Source: CAZLPZ01 sp964561535 (lineage in GTDB: Bacteria; Pseudomonadota; Alphaproteobacteria; Micavibrionales; Micavibrionaceae). Taken from it: DNA of 47,834 nucleotides. Location of the stretch: positions 1 through 47,834 of the forward strand of contig CAZLPZ010000010.1 in assembly GCA_964561535.1 (NCBI GenBank), in the 5' to 3' direction. Below the pieces are notes generated by a model. It saw only the letters and a program-made list of their open reading frames with translations, did no database searches and was not told where the DNA came from. Positions 1-8,062 of the stretch are shown in pieces; within the stretch, counting starts at the first letter, position 1; every line of letters begins with the position of its first letter. Made by a program: the position numbers and the translations under genes.

Positions 1-346
1 ACGGAAGGCGGCAGGGAAGAGAGCCCCTGAAAGGGCTGATCCGCGCGGGCCGAGACTTATGTTCTGTTATACATAAACCTCACCGTCTCTGACGTTGCAC
101 CGTCATTGGTATGATATATATCCTAAACACAGGAATATAGTCAAGGAATAAATGCGGTAATATTGTTGCGTTTTTTGGACCGGTTGGTGCCGCATAAGAA
201 TATAGTGACATAAGATAAAAATCAGATATTTGAGAGAATTCCCTCCCCCTTCCACCTATGCCCTTTGGGCTTCGGCGGACACGGTCAGGGGGAGGAAAAA
301 ACACCATGTACGATTATTAAATTAAATGACTATAGTATAATATTCT
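1..346. other. Non-coding segment downstream of the pilus cluster
   Basis: No convincing gene is seen in these 346 bases. The first about 110 bases are GC-rich and contain several short dyads: an AGCCC/GGGCT hairpin at about 24-39 and a CGTC/GACG hairpin near 84-94. This could be the end of a structured RNA cut by the window edge, but I could not match it to RNase P, tmRNA, SRP, 6S or a riboswitch. The rest is AT-rich apart from a strong inverted repeat at 242-295. Small open frames here lack ribosome binding sites and family resemblance. Confidence 0.5.
242..295. repeat. GC-rich inverted repeat, REP-like
   Basis: CCTCCCCCT at 242-250 is matched by its exact complement AGGGGGAGG at 287-295, and a second hairpin GCCC-TTT-GGGC at 260-270 sits in the loop. 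It lies about 50 bases past the stop of the last pilus-cluster gene. No U-run follows the stem on the minus strand, so it is not a classical intrinsic terminator. A REP-like element or an mRNA 3'-end stabiliser is more likely. Confidence 0.5.
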
Positions 347-1081
347 TTATGGACAGGCGGGGGCACCGGCGCCAATCCGGACCATCCAATATCGAAAACA
401 TTGTGTACCTGAGGCGCAAGATACGGTGGACACGGCTGTTTCTAAATCAACAGCACCTGCTGTGGCATCAATGGAATCAGCTTCACATTCAGCATAAGAT
501 TCTTCTAATTTATCGAAAACAGAATCTAAAAAAGCGTCGGTTTTTGTTGTGTACGTCCAGAAAAAAACGCCATCTTTTCCGTTATAATATTGCCAATCTT
601 CAAACATACTGGGAGGGGGGGGCATAAAACGTCCAGATGCACTTGAAAAAATATCCGCATGATTAGCGGATTCGCCAGGATTACCGGGGCAACGGATATT
701 TTTTACTTTACGATCAGCATCAGCGGATGTCAGGTGTGTTGAATTAGGTTTGAGGGGATACGGTGTGACTGAATCCGGGTCTGTGGCCCCACCGGGCCCT
801 GTATCTGTGACCCACAACGCTGTATTTTCCCCTTCAGGAGAGGTTAAGATGCAATCTTGAATAGCCGCTTGAATAAAAGCAGTTTGGTCTTTGATTGCTG
901 TGACGGTTTTATAAATATTTTGAGATTGATTTTGTTGACTGGAGGGTTCCATAAACGTAACGGTAAGTGCCGCCAGCAAAGCAACAGCAATTAGGATATA
1001 GATGAGTACGCTGCCGGATTGAGTATTAAAAAAACGTATTTCTCCTGTCATCCCAAAATATTTGACAGGAAATGTTCGCAT
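347..1081 (-). CDS. Prepilin-like protein (minor pilin/pseudopilin candidate)
   Basis: This 244-residue protein has a class-III-like leader: a short N-terminal stretch ending QSG, then the hydrophobic helix SVLIYILIAVALLAALTVTF, then a soluble domain with several cysteines. A prepilin peptidase should cut after the Gly. Mature residue 5 is Tyr, not the Glu of major pilins, which suggests a minor or tip pilin. ATG at 1081 follows the stop of the upstream prepilin gene by one base, so translation is probably coupled. An in-frame ATG at 1051 is an alternative. A longer open frame reaches 1279 but would overlap the upstream gene. It is the last gene of the pilus cluster. The soluble domain resembles no family I can name. 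Confidence 0.72.
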   Translation of the reverse strand: MRTFPVKYFGMTGEIRFFNTQSGSVLIYILIAVALLAALTVTFMEPSSQQNQSQNIYKTVTAIKDQTAFIQAAIQDCILTSPEGENTALWVTDTGPGGATDPDSVTPYPLKPNSTHLTSADADRKVKNIRCPGNPGESANHADIFSSASGRFMPPPPSMFEDWQYYNGKDGVFFWTYTTKTDAFLDSVFDKLEESYAECEADSIDATAGAVDLETAVSTVSCASGTQCFRYWMVRIGAGAPACP

Positions 1082-1082
1082 C

Positions 1083-1823
1083 TTAACGTTCGACCAAGAC
1101 TTGGAAATATACAAAATCTGATGCACCACCGGCGTCTGCTTTAAAACATCCGGCGACTTGACCCGAAAGGGCGGTTGCAAATGTTGCCCCAGATCCAATG
1201 ATGGCGGTTTCTGTGGGAATGGAAACAGCGGCTGTTGAAGCATCCCAAACCCGTTGAACGCCCGTATTGTCATTATCAATGGCGGTGGCCGTAGGGACGG
1301 ACGTTCCTAACCCGAGCTCTTCATTGACGCGTTTGCAAATGGCTTCTTTGATGCCCGGAAGAAAAGCGATAAATTCGTTACCATCGCCATCGGCGGCATC
1401 TGCCGTTCCAATATTTTCAACTTCATAATAGGGATTAAAGTACCAAGTGCCGGATGTCCCACTGACCATGATATCGGGGCTGGCTTGCACATAGGCCGCG
1501 GCACCCCCACTGGGGTGAAAGACCCCTTGGATTTCAATACCGGCAAGTGCCGCAAAAGTTGAGGGCGAATCAAAGCGAATACCCTCATAGGTGACACCGT
1601 TGATAATCATACGGACAATGGCGGTTTTAACAGCTGCTGGATATTGTGTAATTTCCGCGCTGCTAATTAAATTTGTTTCACGTCCGGCATCCCCCCCTCC
1701 TGTCCGGCTGGATTGGGTGACCGCATAGGATAGGGCCGCAAATAAAACAACCGCGATCAAAATTAGAAATAAAACATTTCCACGTTCTCGGGGCGATGTA
1801 TAAGAAGAAAGATATGTAGACAT
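1083..1823 (-). CDS. Prepilin-like protein with HPxGG motif
   Basis: This 246-residue protein has leader MSTYLSSYTSPRERG followed by a hydrophobic helix beginning NVLFLILIAVVLFAAL, the layout of type IV prepilins cut after Gly15. Mature residue 5 is Leu, so Glu5 is missing. The soluble part has a VFHPSGG motif near residues 101-107 and an AICKRVNEE segment near 160. Both have counterparts in the orphan gene at 28892-29560 (LFHPDGG; KICAKIN), so the two are probably homologous. It lies 3 bases downstream of the PilO-like gene. Whether it is the main subunit of this machine or a minor one cannot be decided here. Confidence 0.78.
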   Translation of the reverse strand: MSTYLSSYTSPRERGNVLFLILIAVVLFAALSYAVTQSSRTGGGDAGRETNLISSAEITQYPAAVKTAIVRMIINGVTYEGIRFDSPSTFAALAGIEIQGVFHPSGGAAAYVQASPDIMVSGTSGTWYFNPYYEVENIGTADAADGDGNEFIAFLPGIKEAICKRVNEELGLGTSVPTATAIDNDNTGVQRVWDASTAAVSIPTETAIIGSGATFATALSGQVAGCFKADAGGASDFVYFQVLVER

Positions 1824-1826
1824 GGA

Positions 1827-2414
1827 TTACTCCGCTTTTGATGAGGCGCCGGGAAGATAGGAAGTTTTTGATGATTCGGGTTTATCAATATTTATCTTAT
1901 CAACTTTTAGTGTAATAGAAAGCTGTTTTTGAGGGCATTCACGGCCCAGGCACATGGATTGAACAGTAATTTTCCATCCTGTTTCACTATTTCCGATTTG
2001 GGTAATGGCTTCACGGAAAGAAGTGAACATATTTGTACTTTGCGCCGAAATAGTTAATGTATTACCATTCGTCTGAATATCAAGATTTTTGTAAATTTCA
2101 GAAAGTTTTTTGGCAACGTCTTGAAGAATTTTAGTATCAACAGGCATTTCCTTTAAGATTGGAACAATTGGTTTCAGGGCTTTTGCATCTTGAAGTTGTG
2201 CACGAAGATTATTAAGGTCTTGAGCCTTAATTGTCGTAAATAACCCAAGTGCCGCGGTAAAGGTCCACGCAATCGCTGCTGTTATTAAAATTGTTTTTCC
2301 CGCATTTTGAGGAAGCTTTTCAATAAATACATTTAAATTATTCAAAGATCGCGTGCTGAATAATGTATTTAGTTTTTTTAAGTCAAGTTTGGGAAGTGAT
2401 TTTAAGTCGGCCAT
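1827..2414 (-). CDS. PilO/GspM-like inner-membrane assembly protein
   Basis: This 195-residue bitopic protein has a short cytoplasmic N-terminus, one membrane span at about residues 42-62 (ITAAIAWTFTAALGLFTT), a predicted coiled segment (about 65-90), then a small periplasmic domain of alternating strands and helices. That is the layout of PilO, GspM and related alignment-complex proteins of type IV pilus and type II secretion machines. A Cys pair occurs in SMCLGRECPQ. Its position between the bitopic 320-residue protein and the prepilins supports the role. Assignment rests on topology and context rather than on a diagnostic motif. Confidence 0.6.
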   Translation of the reverse strand: MADLKSLPKLDLKKLNTLFSTRSLNNLNVFIEKLPQNAGKTILITAAIAWTFTAALGLFTTIKAQDLNNLRAQLQDAKALKPIVPILKEMPVDTKILQDVAKKLSEIYKNLDIQTNGNTLTISAQSTNMFTSFREAITQIGNSETGWKITVQSMCLGRECPQKQLSITLKVDKINIDKPESSKTSYLPGASSKAE

Positions 2415-2422
2415 GATTTTCC

Positions 2423-3385
2423 CTATTTTTTACCTTTTATGCGAACGCGGCCGTCTTTTTCAATGCCAGGTTGCACTTGACCGATGACGGACCCAATGCC
2501 ACCGCCATAGGACGATGGTACTAAAGCCTCCCATTCAAGATTTCCACCTTTGACAGAATATAAAACTAGGGTGCCGTCAATCGTTTGAAGTTCTTGGAGT
2601 AATTGCTGGATACGCACAAAATGCCGGGCGGTTTGACTTTGTAAGGCTTGGTAAGCGTTTTGCATAAGTTCGGTCGAGGCAATTTCGGTCTGTTTTCGAA
2701 CATCGTTTAAATTGCGATCGACAAGTGTGGTGGATAGATAGAGAACAAAAAGGATGAGCATCAGGACAATATTAATGCCAATACCGGCCATTAAAAGCAT
2801 ACGTGACGCTGCACGAGATAATTTTTCCGTGCGCATGGCGCGGGCACGCCACGGTACAATTTGTGCAACGGTGGGGTTAATGGCAATAAAGTTCGCATCT
2901 AAACTTTGAATACGGGGCAATAATGTCCGTGATGCCCCGGTATATATTTGAATACGCCCCGTTTCTTGATCCCACCGTAAGGCCCCGGCCAATCCCTCAT
3001 TTTCATAAATGTAAACCGTTTCACGGTCCCAATATTCACTATTCCCTGGTAGAGCAGATGCGAGCGGGCACCAACTGTCTGGAGCAGAGGCCAAGGCAGA
3101 GGAGGGGCAGGCTAGATACCAGCATCTTCCGTCAGATATCGTAAATGTATAATTGACTTTTTCGGTCCCGCACGCCTGTGATGCCGCATTCCAAACCGCT
3201 TCATCTTCACGACCAGATACAGCAGGGACAACGCCCCCGACTAAATCAAGGGGCATAAAAGGTTGCAGATTGCCGACAAATAATTCTGATTCACCGGCCA
3301 AACGATCGAGAAGCCCTGACCGTAAAGGTTCTGAAGGTCGGCGTGTATTGCCCGTGTCTGTTTTTATGTTATTTGCCATCGTCAT
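2423..3385 (-). CDS. Bitopic pilus assembly protein (PilN/BfpC-like by topology)
   Basis: This 320-residue protein has a large cytoplasmic N-terminal region (about 1-195, with Cys residues and many aromatic residues), one membrane span at about 199-222, then a periplasmic coiled coil (about 225-270) and a short Gly-rich tail. Cytoplasmic domain, span and coiled coil match the inner-membrane platform proteins that dock the assembly ATPase (PilM/PilN-, GspL- or BfpC-like). No actin-like ATPase motifs are visible, so it is not a clear PilM or GspL. The ATG overlaps the stop of the GspF-like gene by 4 bases (ATGA), which supports the start and coupling. Confidence 0.55.
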   Translation of the reverse strand: MTMANNIKTDTGNTRRPSEPLRSGLLDRLAGESELFVGNLQPFMPLDLVGGVVPAVSGREDEAVWNAASQACGTEKVNYTFTISDGRCWYLACPSSALASAPDSWCPLASALPGNSEYWDRETVYIYENEGLAGALRWDQETGRIQIYTGASRTLLPRIQSLDANFIAINPTVAQIVPWRARAMRTEKLSRAASRMLLMAGIGINIVLMLILFVLYLSTTLVDRNLNDVRKQTEIASTELMQNAYQALQSQTARHFVRIQQLLQELQTIDGTLVLYSVKGGNLEWEALVPSSYGGGIGSVIGQVQPGIEKDGRVRIKGKK

Positions 3386-4611
3386 GACCCCGTTTGCCCT
3401 TCCATCAGGCCGCCCATAATACTATCCATGCTCATATTCATAACGGTCAAAGCGTAAATCGCACTTCCAAAAGCAATCGTTAAATAAGCCGCTGTTAGGG
3501 CAAAGGCAACCCACACGATCAAAGAGTGTTTTGTACGCCCTCCTTGAGCTCGCAATTCAGCAATGGCTTCCATTACTGTAGCAACTTGGGACAGATCGGA
3601 CAAGCTCGCGATTTCAAGACGTTCACTTCGGGTTAAAGGGGCCCGGTCAAGGGCCGCCCCCAAATTGACCCCACGCGATAAATCTTCATTTGCTGATTCC
3701 CAATATTTCGAAATATCAGGAATATTCGTGGCCTCGGCGGATTGTTTTAAGGCCTCGTTAATCGGGACTTTTCCGCGCAACATACGCGCAGCAGCCGTCA
3801 TACTGTCGGCGAATCCCAGATCGCGAAGGTAAGCGGCAATTAATGGAATTTTGCGAACAATACGCGCGGTGGGCCAGTCGCGCTTTCCGCGGTTCAAGAT
3901 AAAAGATAACGTACACCACACCATAAAGGCACCCATGCCATAGGCAAGCCAGATTAAAATATCCCACGTTAGTTCTAAATTCCAGACAACGCGGTTATAT
4001 TTTGCGATTTCTTCAGGATCTTTAGTGGGGGCGTTGTTATGAAACCACCCTAAAATCATGCCACGTCCCCAGACCAAGGATTGGACAATCGTTATAACAT
4101 CAAATGCTAACCACGCCATTGTGCCCATGATGGCGCGTGTATTTTTGCGTTTCTGGTTAATGGCGTGAATTGCATGTGGAATACCATCCGCAATTTTTCC
4201 GGATCGTTCGGATGCGGCCAAGATGGCTAAAATTCCAAAATCAAATGCACGCAAGGCCTTTAAAGCATCAATGATCCCGAGTCCACGGGACAATGCCTCG
4301 CGCGCGGGAGCAAGAATATTTTGTCGTGTTGGATTTTCTTCAGATTGAATTAATCGCCAAAAAGCAACGCCAGGGGACGTTGCTACAGAACGAAATTGAA
4401 TGCCGCGCAAGAGTTGAATTTGAAACCAACTGGATCGTGCAAGAATTCGTTCCCATGGGGATCGTTCATGTAGCCGAACAGAGAGAACATAACCACCCTT
4501 TTTTATGACGGCATCGCGAACGTCATCGATCCCTGGCAGATAAAACGTTTCCGTTTCTGTTCGCGCACCGTGCGGGCTGTCATATGCGATGTCGGCAATC
4601 CACTGTTGCAT
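3382..4611 (-). CDS. GspF/PilC-family inner-membrane platform protein (PilR-like)
   Basis: This 409-residue protein has the repeated half-structure of the type II secretion / type IV pilus platform family. Two cytoplasmic helical bundles (about 60-155 and 255-355) each precede hydrophobic spans (about 160-185, 215-242 and 365-390). Helical-bundle motifs such as REALSRGLGIIDALKAL and NEDLSRGVNLGAALDRAP carry the family's Gly spacing. It is expected to sit at the centre of the inner-membrane platform, where the cytoplasmic ATPase drives subunit extrusion. It follows the ATPase gene by about 36 bases and overlaps the next gene by 4 bases. Length is typical. Confidence 0.85.
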   Translation of the reverse strand: MQQWIADIAYDSPHGARTETETFYLPGIDDVRDAVIKKGGYVLSVRLHERSPWERILARSSWFQIQLLRGIQFRSVATSPGVAFWRLIQSEENPTRQNILAPAREALSRGLGIIDALKALRAFDFGILAILAASERSGKIADGIPHAIHAINQKRKNTRAIMGTMAWLAFDVITIVQSLVWGRGMILGWFHNNAPTKDPEEIAKYNRVVWNLELTWDILIWLAYGMGAFMVWCTLSFILNRGKRDWPTARIVRKIPLIAAYLRDLGFADSMTAAARMLRGKVPINEALKQSAEATNIPDISKYWESANEDLSRGVNLGAALDRAPLTRSERLEIASLSDLSQVATVMEAIAELRAQGGRTKHSLIVWVAFALTAAYLTIAFGSAIYALTVMNMSMDSIMGGLMEGQTGS

Positions 4612-4647
4612 GAGAATATTTCAGTATGAATAATTAAAATTTAAAGC

Positions 4648-6489
4648 TCAATTATCGAGATAAAGTAACGCTGATTTTGGATCAATTAGTCCAGAGATAA
4701 CTAAATCAATTAATCCTTCATGACGCGAATGTGATTCAACGCCATCAACCTTGGTAATATCATTCACATTTCGAATAAGTGTTTCATAAATCGTATTTCG
4801 TTGTGAGGGGCCTAAATTAATCATAAGAGCATCAAGGAGAACCGTTCGCCCTCCAATCCCTGTTCGGTTACATAAATCACATCCGCTGGGATTGTGAAGG
4901 CGTACTTCTTGTTGATCAGTGACCCCGAGTTTGCGAAGTTCGGTGGGGTCCATGACGCGCCCAGCTTGAGATCGATGAGAACATCCCTGACATAAGGTTT
5001 TAATTAAGCGCTGGTTCATGACGGCGCGAACTTGTTGCGCAAGCGTAAATGTTAATGAACGATCACGTTCTGCAGAAATTAAAGATCGTAATCGTTCAAA
5101 TGTTTGAATAGCGGTATCTGCGTGAACGGTTGAAATGACAGTATGGCCGGATTCGGCCGCTTTTAATGCGGTTTCGACTGTTTCTCCATCGCGCATCTCG
5201 CCGATGATAATATAATCGGGGTCGTGCCGCATCGCGGCGCGAATTAAATCGGCAAATTCTCCGCCTGGTGTGCCAGGGCGTACTTGCCATTGTGTAGCAT
5301 ATCGTAGTTCATATTCGATTGGATCTTCAATCGTGAGTACGTGTTTACGGCGTCGATCGATTTGTTGAACACACGCATAAAGAGTTGTTGTTTTTCCTGA
5401 TCCCGTGGGCCCAGATAACATGATCAAACCCCCACCGCCTTTAATTTCAGGTGACAGGCTGGATGCTAAAAAATGGCCAACATTAGGATGACGTTTAAAC
5501 AATTCATCAAAACTTTTTAAGGCGGCTTTATCAAGCAATCGAAGGGTAATTTTTTCACCGTCTTGAGCTTGAGGGCCGGCAGCCACCCGAACGTCAATTG
5601 TTCGGCCTTGCCACATAAAGCTGAATCGACCATCTTTTGGTGTGGTACGGTCTCCAAAGTTCAATCCTGCATCGCGTTTGATTAAAGTTGTTAAGCGTGC
5701 CATGGCCTCTGAAGGTAAGAGGTGCATGGGGATCATATCGCCGTTCACACGGTAACGGATCCAATTTGGTGTTTCAGTATTATTATCTTGAAGTAAATGG
5801 ATATCGGACGCATGCATTTGCAGCGCCTCTGCCATCATATCCCGCATAAATTGATTAAGTAAAAGTCCATTATCGACATCTGACAACCATACAGTTAACG
5901 TTTTTTCGCATCGGTCTGCGGATAGGTCATGGACGCGTCGTAATGTTGATATCAGTTCCGAGCGGTCCCAAAGTTCAACTTCGATTCGATCAACCATAAA
6001 TCCACTTCTGTTCGCGGTGGATATTAACGCATCAGCTTGACGTTCGTTGAGTTCGTTTAATGGGGCAATCGTTAAAATACGATCTTTAAGGGAGATGAGG
6101 TGGATTGAAAGGGGTAGCCAGGATTGAACGGGTAAACTGGCACGGATTTGATCCCCGGTTGCATTTTCGCGGGCACCTTCTTCGTCATCCTCTGTTGTTG
6201 TTGTCGTATCGGCCCCTGCAAGGTCAAGGAGTTGTTCGGTTGATCGAAAGACCCCTTGGCCTTGAAAAATAGTTCGTTCACGTTGAACCATATCAAGGTA
6301 ACGTTCACGTCCTTCAGCGGCGCGCAATTTTCGATTATCTGGGTTTTGACGGCGTTCAATACCACCAGGACCACTATCAAGATCTTTTTGACGACGTTCA
6401 TCCGGAACGGATGGCAAAGCAGGACTTGTCCATTCAGGAGGAAATCCCGGAGGATCCGAGGGAGGAAGAGAGGGAGGATCAATCGCCAT
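4648..6489 (-). CDS. GspE/PilB-type secretion assembly ATPase
   Basis: This 613-residue ATPase powers pilus or pseudopilus assembly from the cytoplasm. Visible motifs: Walker A GPTGSGKT at about 360-367, the Asp-box segment EDPIEYEL at about 388, Walker B region DYIIIGEMRD at 425-434, the His box TVHAD at about 454, and a zinc-type four-Cys set (Cys500, 503, 537, 540) as in GspE. Residues 1-115 are Pro-rich and acidic and look disordered. The Met at 6489 lies 13 bases past the upstream stop. The frame stays open to 6615, but those codons overlap the Ser/Thr-rich tail of the upstream gene. No PilT-like retraction ATPase is nearby. Exact start is uncertain. Confidence 0.9.
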   Translation of the reverse strand: MAIDPPSLPPSDPPGFPPEWTSPALPSVPDERRQKDLDSGPGGIERRQNPDNRKLRAAEGRERYLDMVQRERTIFQGQGVFRSTEQLLDLAGADTTTTTEDDEEGARENATGDQIRASLPVQSWLPLSIHLISLKDRILTIAPLNELNERQADALISTANRSGFMVDRIEVELWDRSELISTLRRVHDLSADRCEKTLTVWLSDVDNGLLLNQFMRDMMAEALQMHASDIHLLQDNNTETPNWIRYRVNGDMIPMHLLPSEAMARLTTLIKRDAGLNFGDRTTPKDGRFSFMWQGRTIDVRVAAGPQAQDGEKITLRLLDKAALKSFDELFKRHPNVGHFLASSLSPEIKGGGGLIMLSGPTGSGKTTTLYACVQQIDRRRKHVLTIEDPIEYELRYATQWQVRPGTPGGEFADLIRAAMRHDPDYIIIGEMRDGETVETALKAAESGHTVISTVHADTAIQTFERLRSLISAERDRSLTFTLAQQVRAVMNQRLIKTLCQGCSHRSQAGRVMDPTELRKLGVTDQQEVRLHNPSGCDLCNRTGIGGRTVLLDALMINLGPSQRNTIYETLIRNVNDITKVDGVESHSRHEGLIDLVISGLIDPKSALLYLDN

Positions 6490-6502
6490 AGGGGTTAAAG
6501 TT

Positions 6503-8062
6503 TCAAGGAGATGTCGAGGAAGTGGAAGAAGACGTTGGTGTCGTCGTTGTGGTCGAGTTTGTATCGGATGATTGTTCTGTTGATGTACGATTTGTCGTTG
6601 ATAGAGAACGATCAAATAGTAAGAGAATGCGTGTATCGGTATCTTCTACATCAATCATTTCAACACCTGTCGCGACAATATTCACGTTCCATTGAACGCC
6701 CCCTAATGTCACGGTTTGTCCGTTTGATACGGCGCGACTGCCGCTGGGGCCGTTAATAATGGCCTTATCGGGGGAATAAGATGAAATCACATAACCTTGA
6801 AGAATTTGAGTGCGGTCAATTTGACGGCTATAGGTCCCATTACGTGATACGAGTGCTTTACTATCGGGGCTTGATATTTTCGTAGCGGTGCCGGATACGG
6901 GCATAATTAAAATGCCTCGCGCCCCATCATGTAACACCTGGACATCATCACGGATTTCCCCGGTGCGCACAGGTGACCAAACAACGGTTAAGGGGCAGGC
7001 TTCGACAGGGGCTAAAATGGTGCCTGTCATACAACCTTTTTTCAAAATACTGACACCCGTATCAGCTCCTGAGAGAGAAATGCTGCGTAATTCGATATCC
7101 GCGTCCCCGACGTTGACGAGAGACACAGTATAGGCGGCTTCTGAATCAACGGCATCTCCGAATTCAATTTTTTCTTCAGAAGCAACGAGCAATCCGCGTC
7201 CTGGGATTGTATCGGGGAAAATTTTTGCTTTTTCACCGGATCCTGGTTCAAATTTTGCCGATACCGGAATGCTCGTAACACCTGTTGGGCCGTCATGTTG
7301 GATGACAATAAATCCTTCGGAAGGCCCCTTTTGTTGGGGAGACCAGGTGAGAGATATGAGGCATGATTGTCCAGTAGCTAATTTTTCACAATTTGTTTCA
7401 AGATTATATTCTGAATTTGCGGATGATTGTAATGTGACGTCTTTGATCGCGATACTGTTCGATGTAATGTTACGTAACATAATGGATCGAACGAGGGGTT
7501 TCCCCATATTTAAGGTACCGAAATCAACTTTGTCTGGGATAGGTTGAATATCACTTTTTGCCGTTTCTTCGCCGTCTTTTCCGGCCGACACGGTTCCGCG
7601 TACGGTGGCGGTTACAATTTTGGCACGTGCGGAGTGTCTTACTAACATTTCAATGCGCCAGGGACCTGTTTGAAATGCACTGACGGTCAAGGCAATTGGG
7701 CATTCAGCACCCGGGTTTAACAATTCTTTAGCACAATCATTCATGGCGACAGTTGCCGTCACGGTCGAGGAGGGGTATAGGTTGATGGCTCCAATTTTAA
7801 TGGGTTGTGCCGATGTATTTCGGAATAACACGACAACTTGGGCTGTGCCCCCTACGGCAATCTCACCCCCATCAACTTCAGGTTTTGTGGGTTCAAGGCC
7901 AACGCCAGATGTTGTCGCAGATGATCCCCCTGCCGCACGTGTACCTGGGTCATCAAACGCCGTAGCCTGGGTTAATTGAGGATAAAGAGATAACGCAAAA
8001 ACCCCTGAAAATATTAAAAACCGGAGAGAATATTGAAAAGAGTTTAAAAAATTAAGGAGCAT
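6503..8062 (-). CDS. Periplasmic protein with three ASH-like domains and a GspC/PilP HR-like domain
   Basis: This 519-residue protein starts with a signal peptide (about 1-33, cut after QATA). Three Ig-like domains follow (about 65-165, 168-280, 290-405), each with the choice-of-anchor-D/ASH pattern of a Cys, a Gly- or Ala-containing turn, a second Cys and a W/F-rich strand: AKELLNPGAECPIALTV, ATGQSCLISLTWSP, ILAPVEACPLTVVWSP. Residues about 415-482 (LQGYVISSYSPDKAIINGPS to RILLLFD) look like the small beta-domain of GspC/PilP that contacts secretins. The tail (about 490-519) is Ser/Thr-rich. It overlaps the secretin gene by 11 bases. I infer a link between inner-membrane platform and secretin. 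The architecture is unfamiliar to me. Confidence 0.72.
   Translation of the reverse strand: MLLNFLNSFQYSLRFLIFSGVFALSLYPQLTQATAFDDPGTRAAGGSSATTSGVGLEPTKPEVDGGEIAVGGTAQVVVLFRNTSAQPIKIGAINLYPSSTVTATVAMNDCAKELLNPGAECPIALTVSAFQTGPWRIEMLVRHSARAKIVTATVRGTVSAGKDGEETAKSDIQPIPDKVDFGTLNMGKPLVRSIMLRNITSNSIAIKDVTLQSSANSEYNLETNCEKLATGQSCLISLTWSPQQKGPSEGFIVIQHDGPTGVTSIPVSAKFEPGSGEKAKIFPDTIPGRGLLVASEEKIEFGDAVDSEAAYTVSLVNVGDADIELRSISLSGADTGVSILKKGCMTGTILAPVEACPLTVVWSPVRTGEIRDDVQVLHDGARGILIMPVSGTATKISSPDSKALVSRNGTYSRQIDRTQILQGYVISSYSPDKAIINGPSGSRAVSNGQTVTLGGVQWNVNIVATGVEMIDVEDTDTRILLLFDRSLSTTNRTSTEQSSDTNSTTTTTPTSSSTSSTSP

Noticed and set aside
1..110. Possible RNase P RNA, tmRNA, 6S or SRP RNA
   Set aside because: None of the conserved core sequences of these RNAs could be matched on either strand; only an SRP-like GGAAGG stretch, which has mismatches in the tetraloop region.
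265..627. Open frame of 120 codons on the plus strand near the left edge
   Set aside because: It runs antisense through the terminal prepilin gene, has basic low-complexity composition and no ribosome binding site.
1082..1279. Longer N-terminus of the terminal prepilin starting at 1279
   Set aside because: It would place 66 unrelated residues before the prepilin leader and overlap the end of the upstream prepilin gene.
6490..6615. Longer N-terminus of the secretion ATPase starting at 6615
   Set aside because: Those 42 codons lie within the Ser/Thr-rich tail of the upstream gene and give a basic sequence unlike the family; ATG 6489 just after the upstream stop is more plausible.
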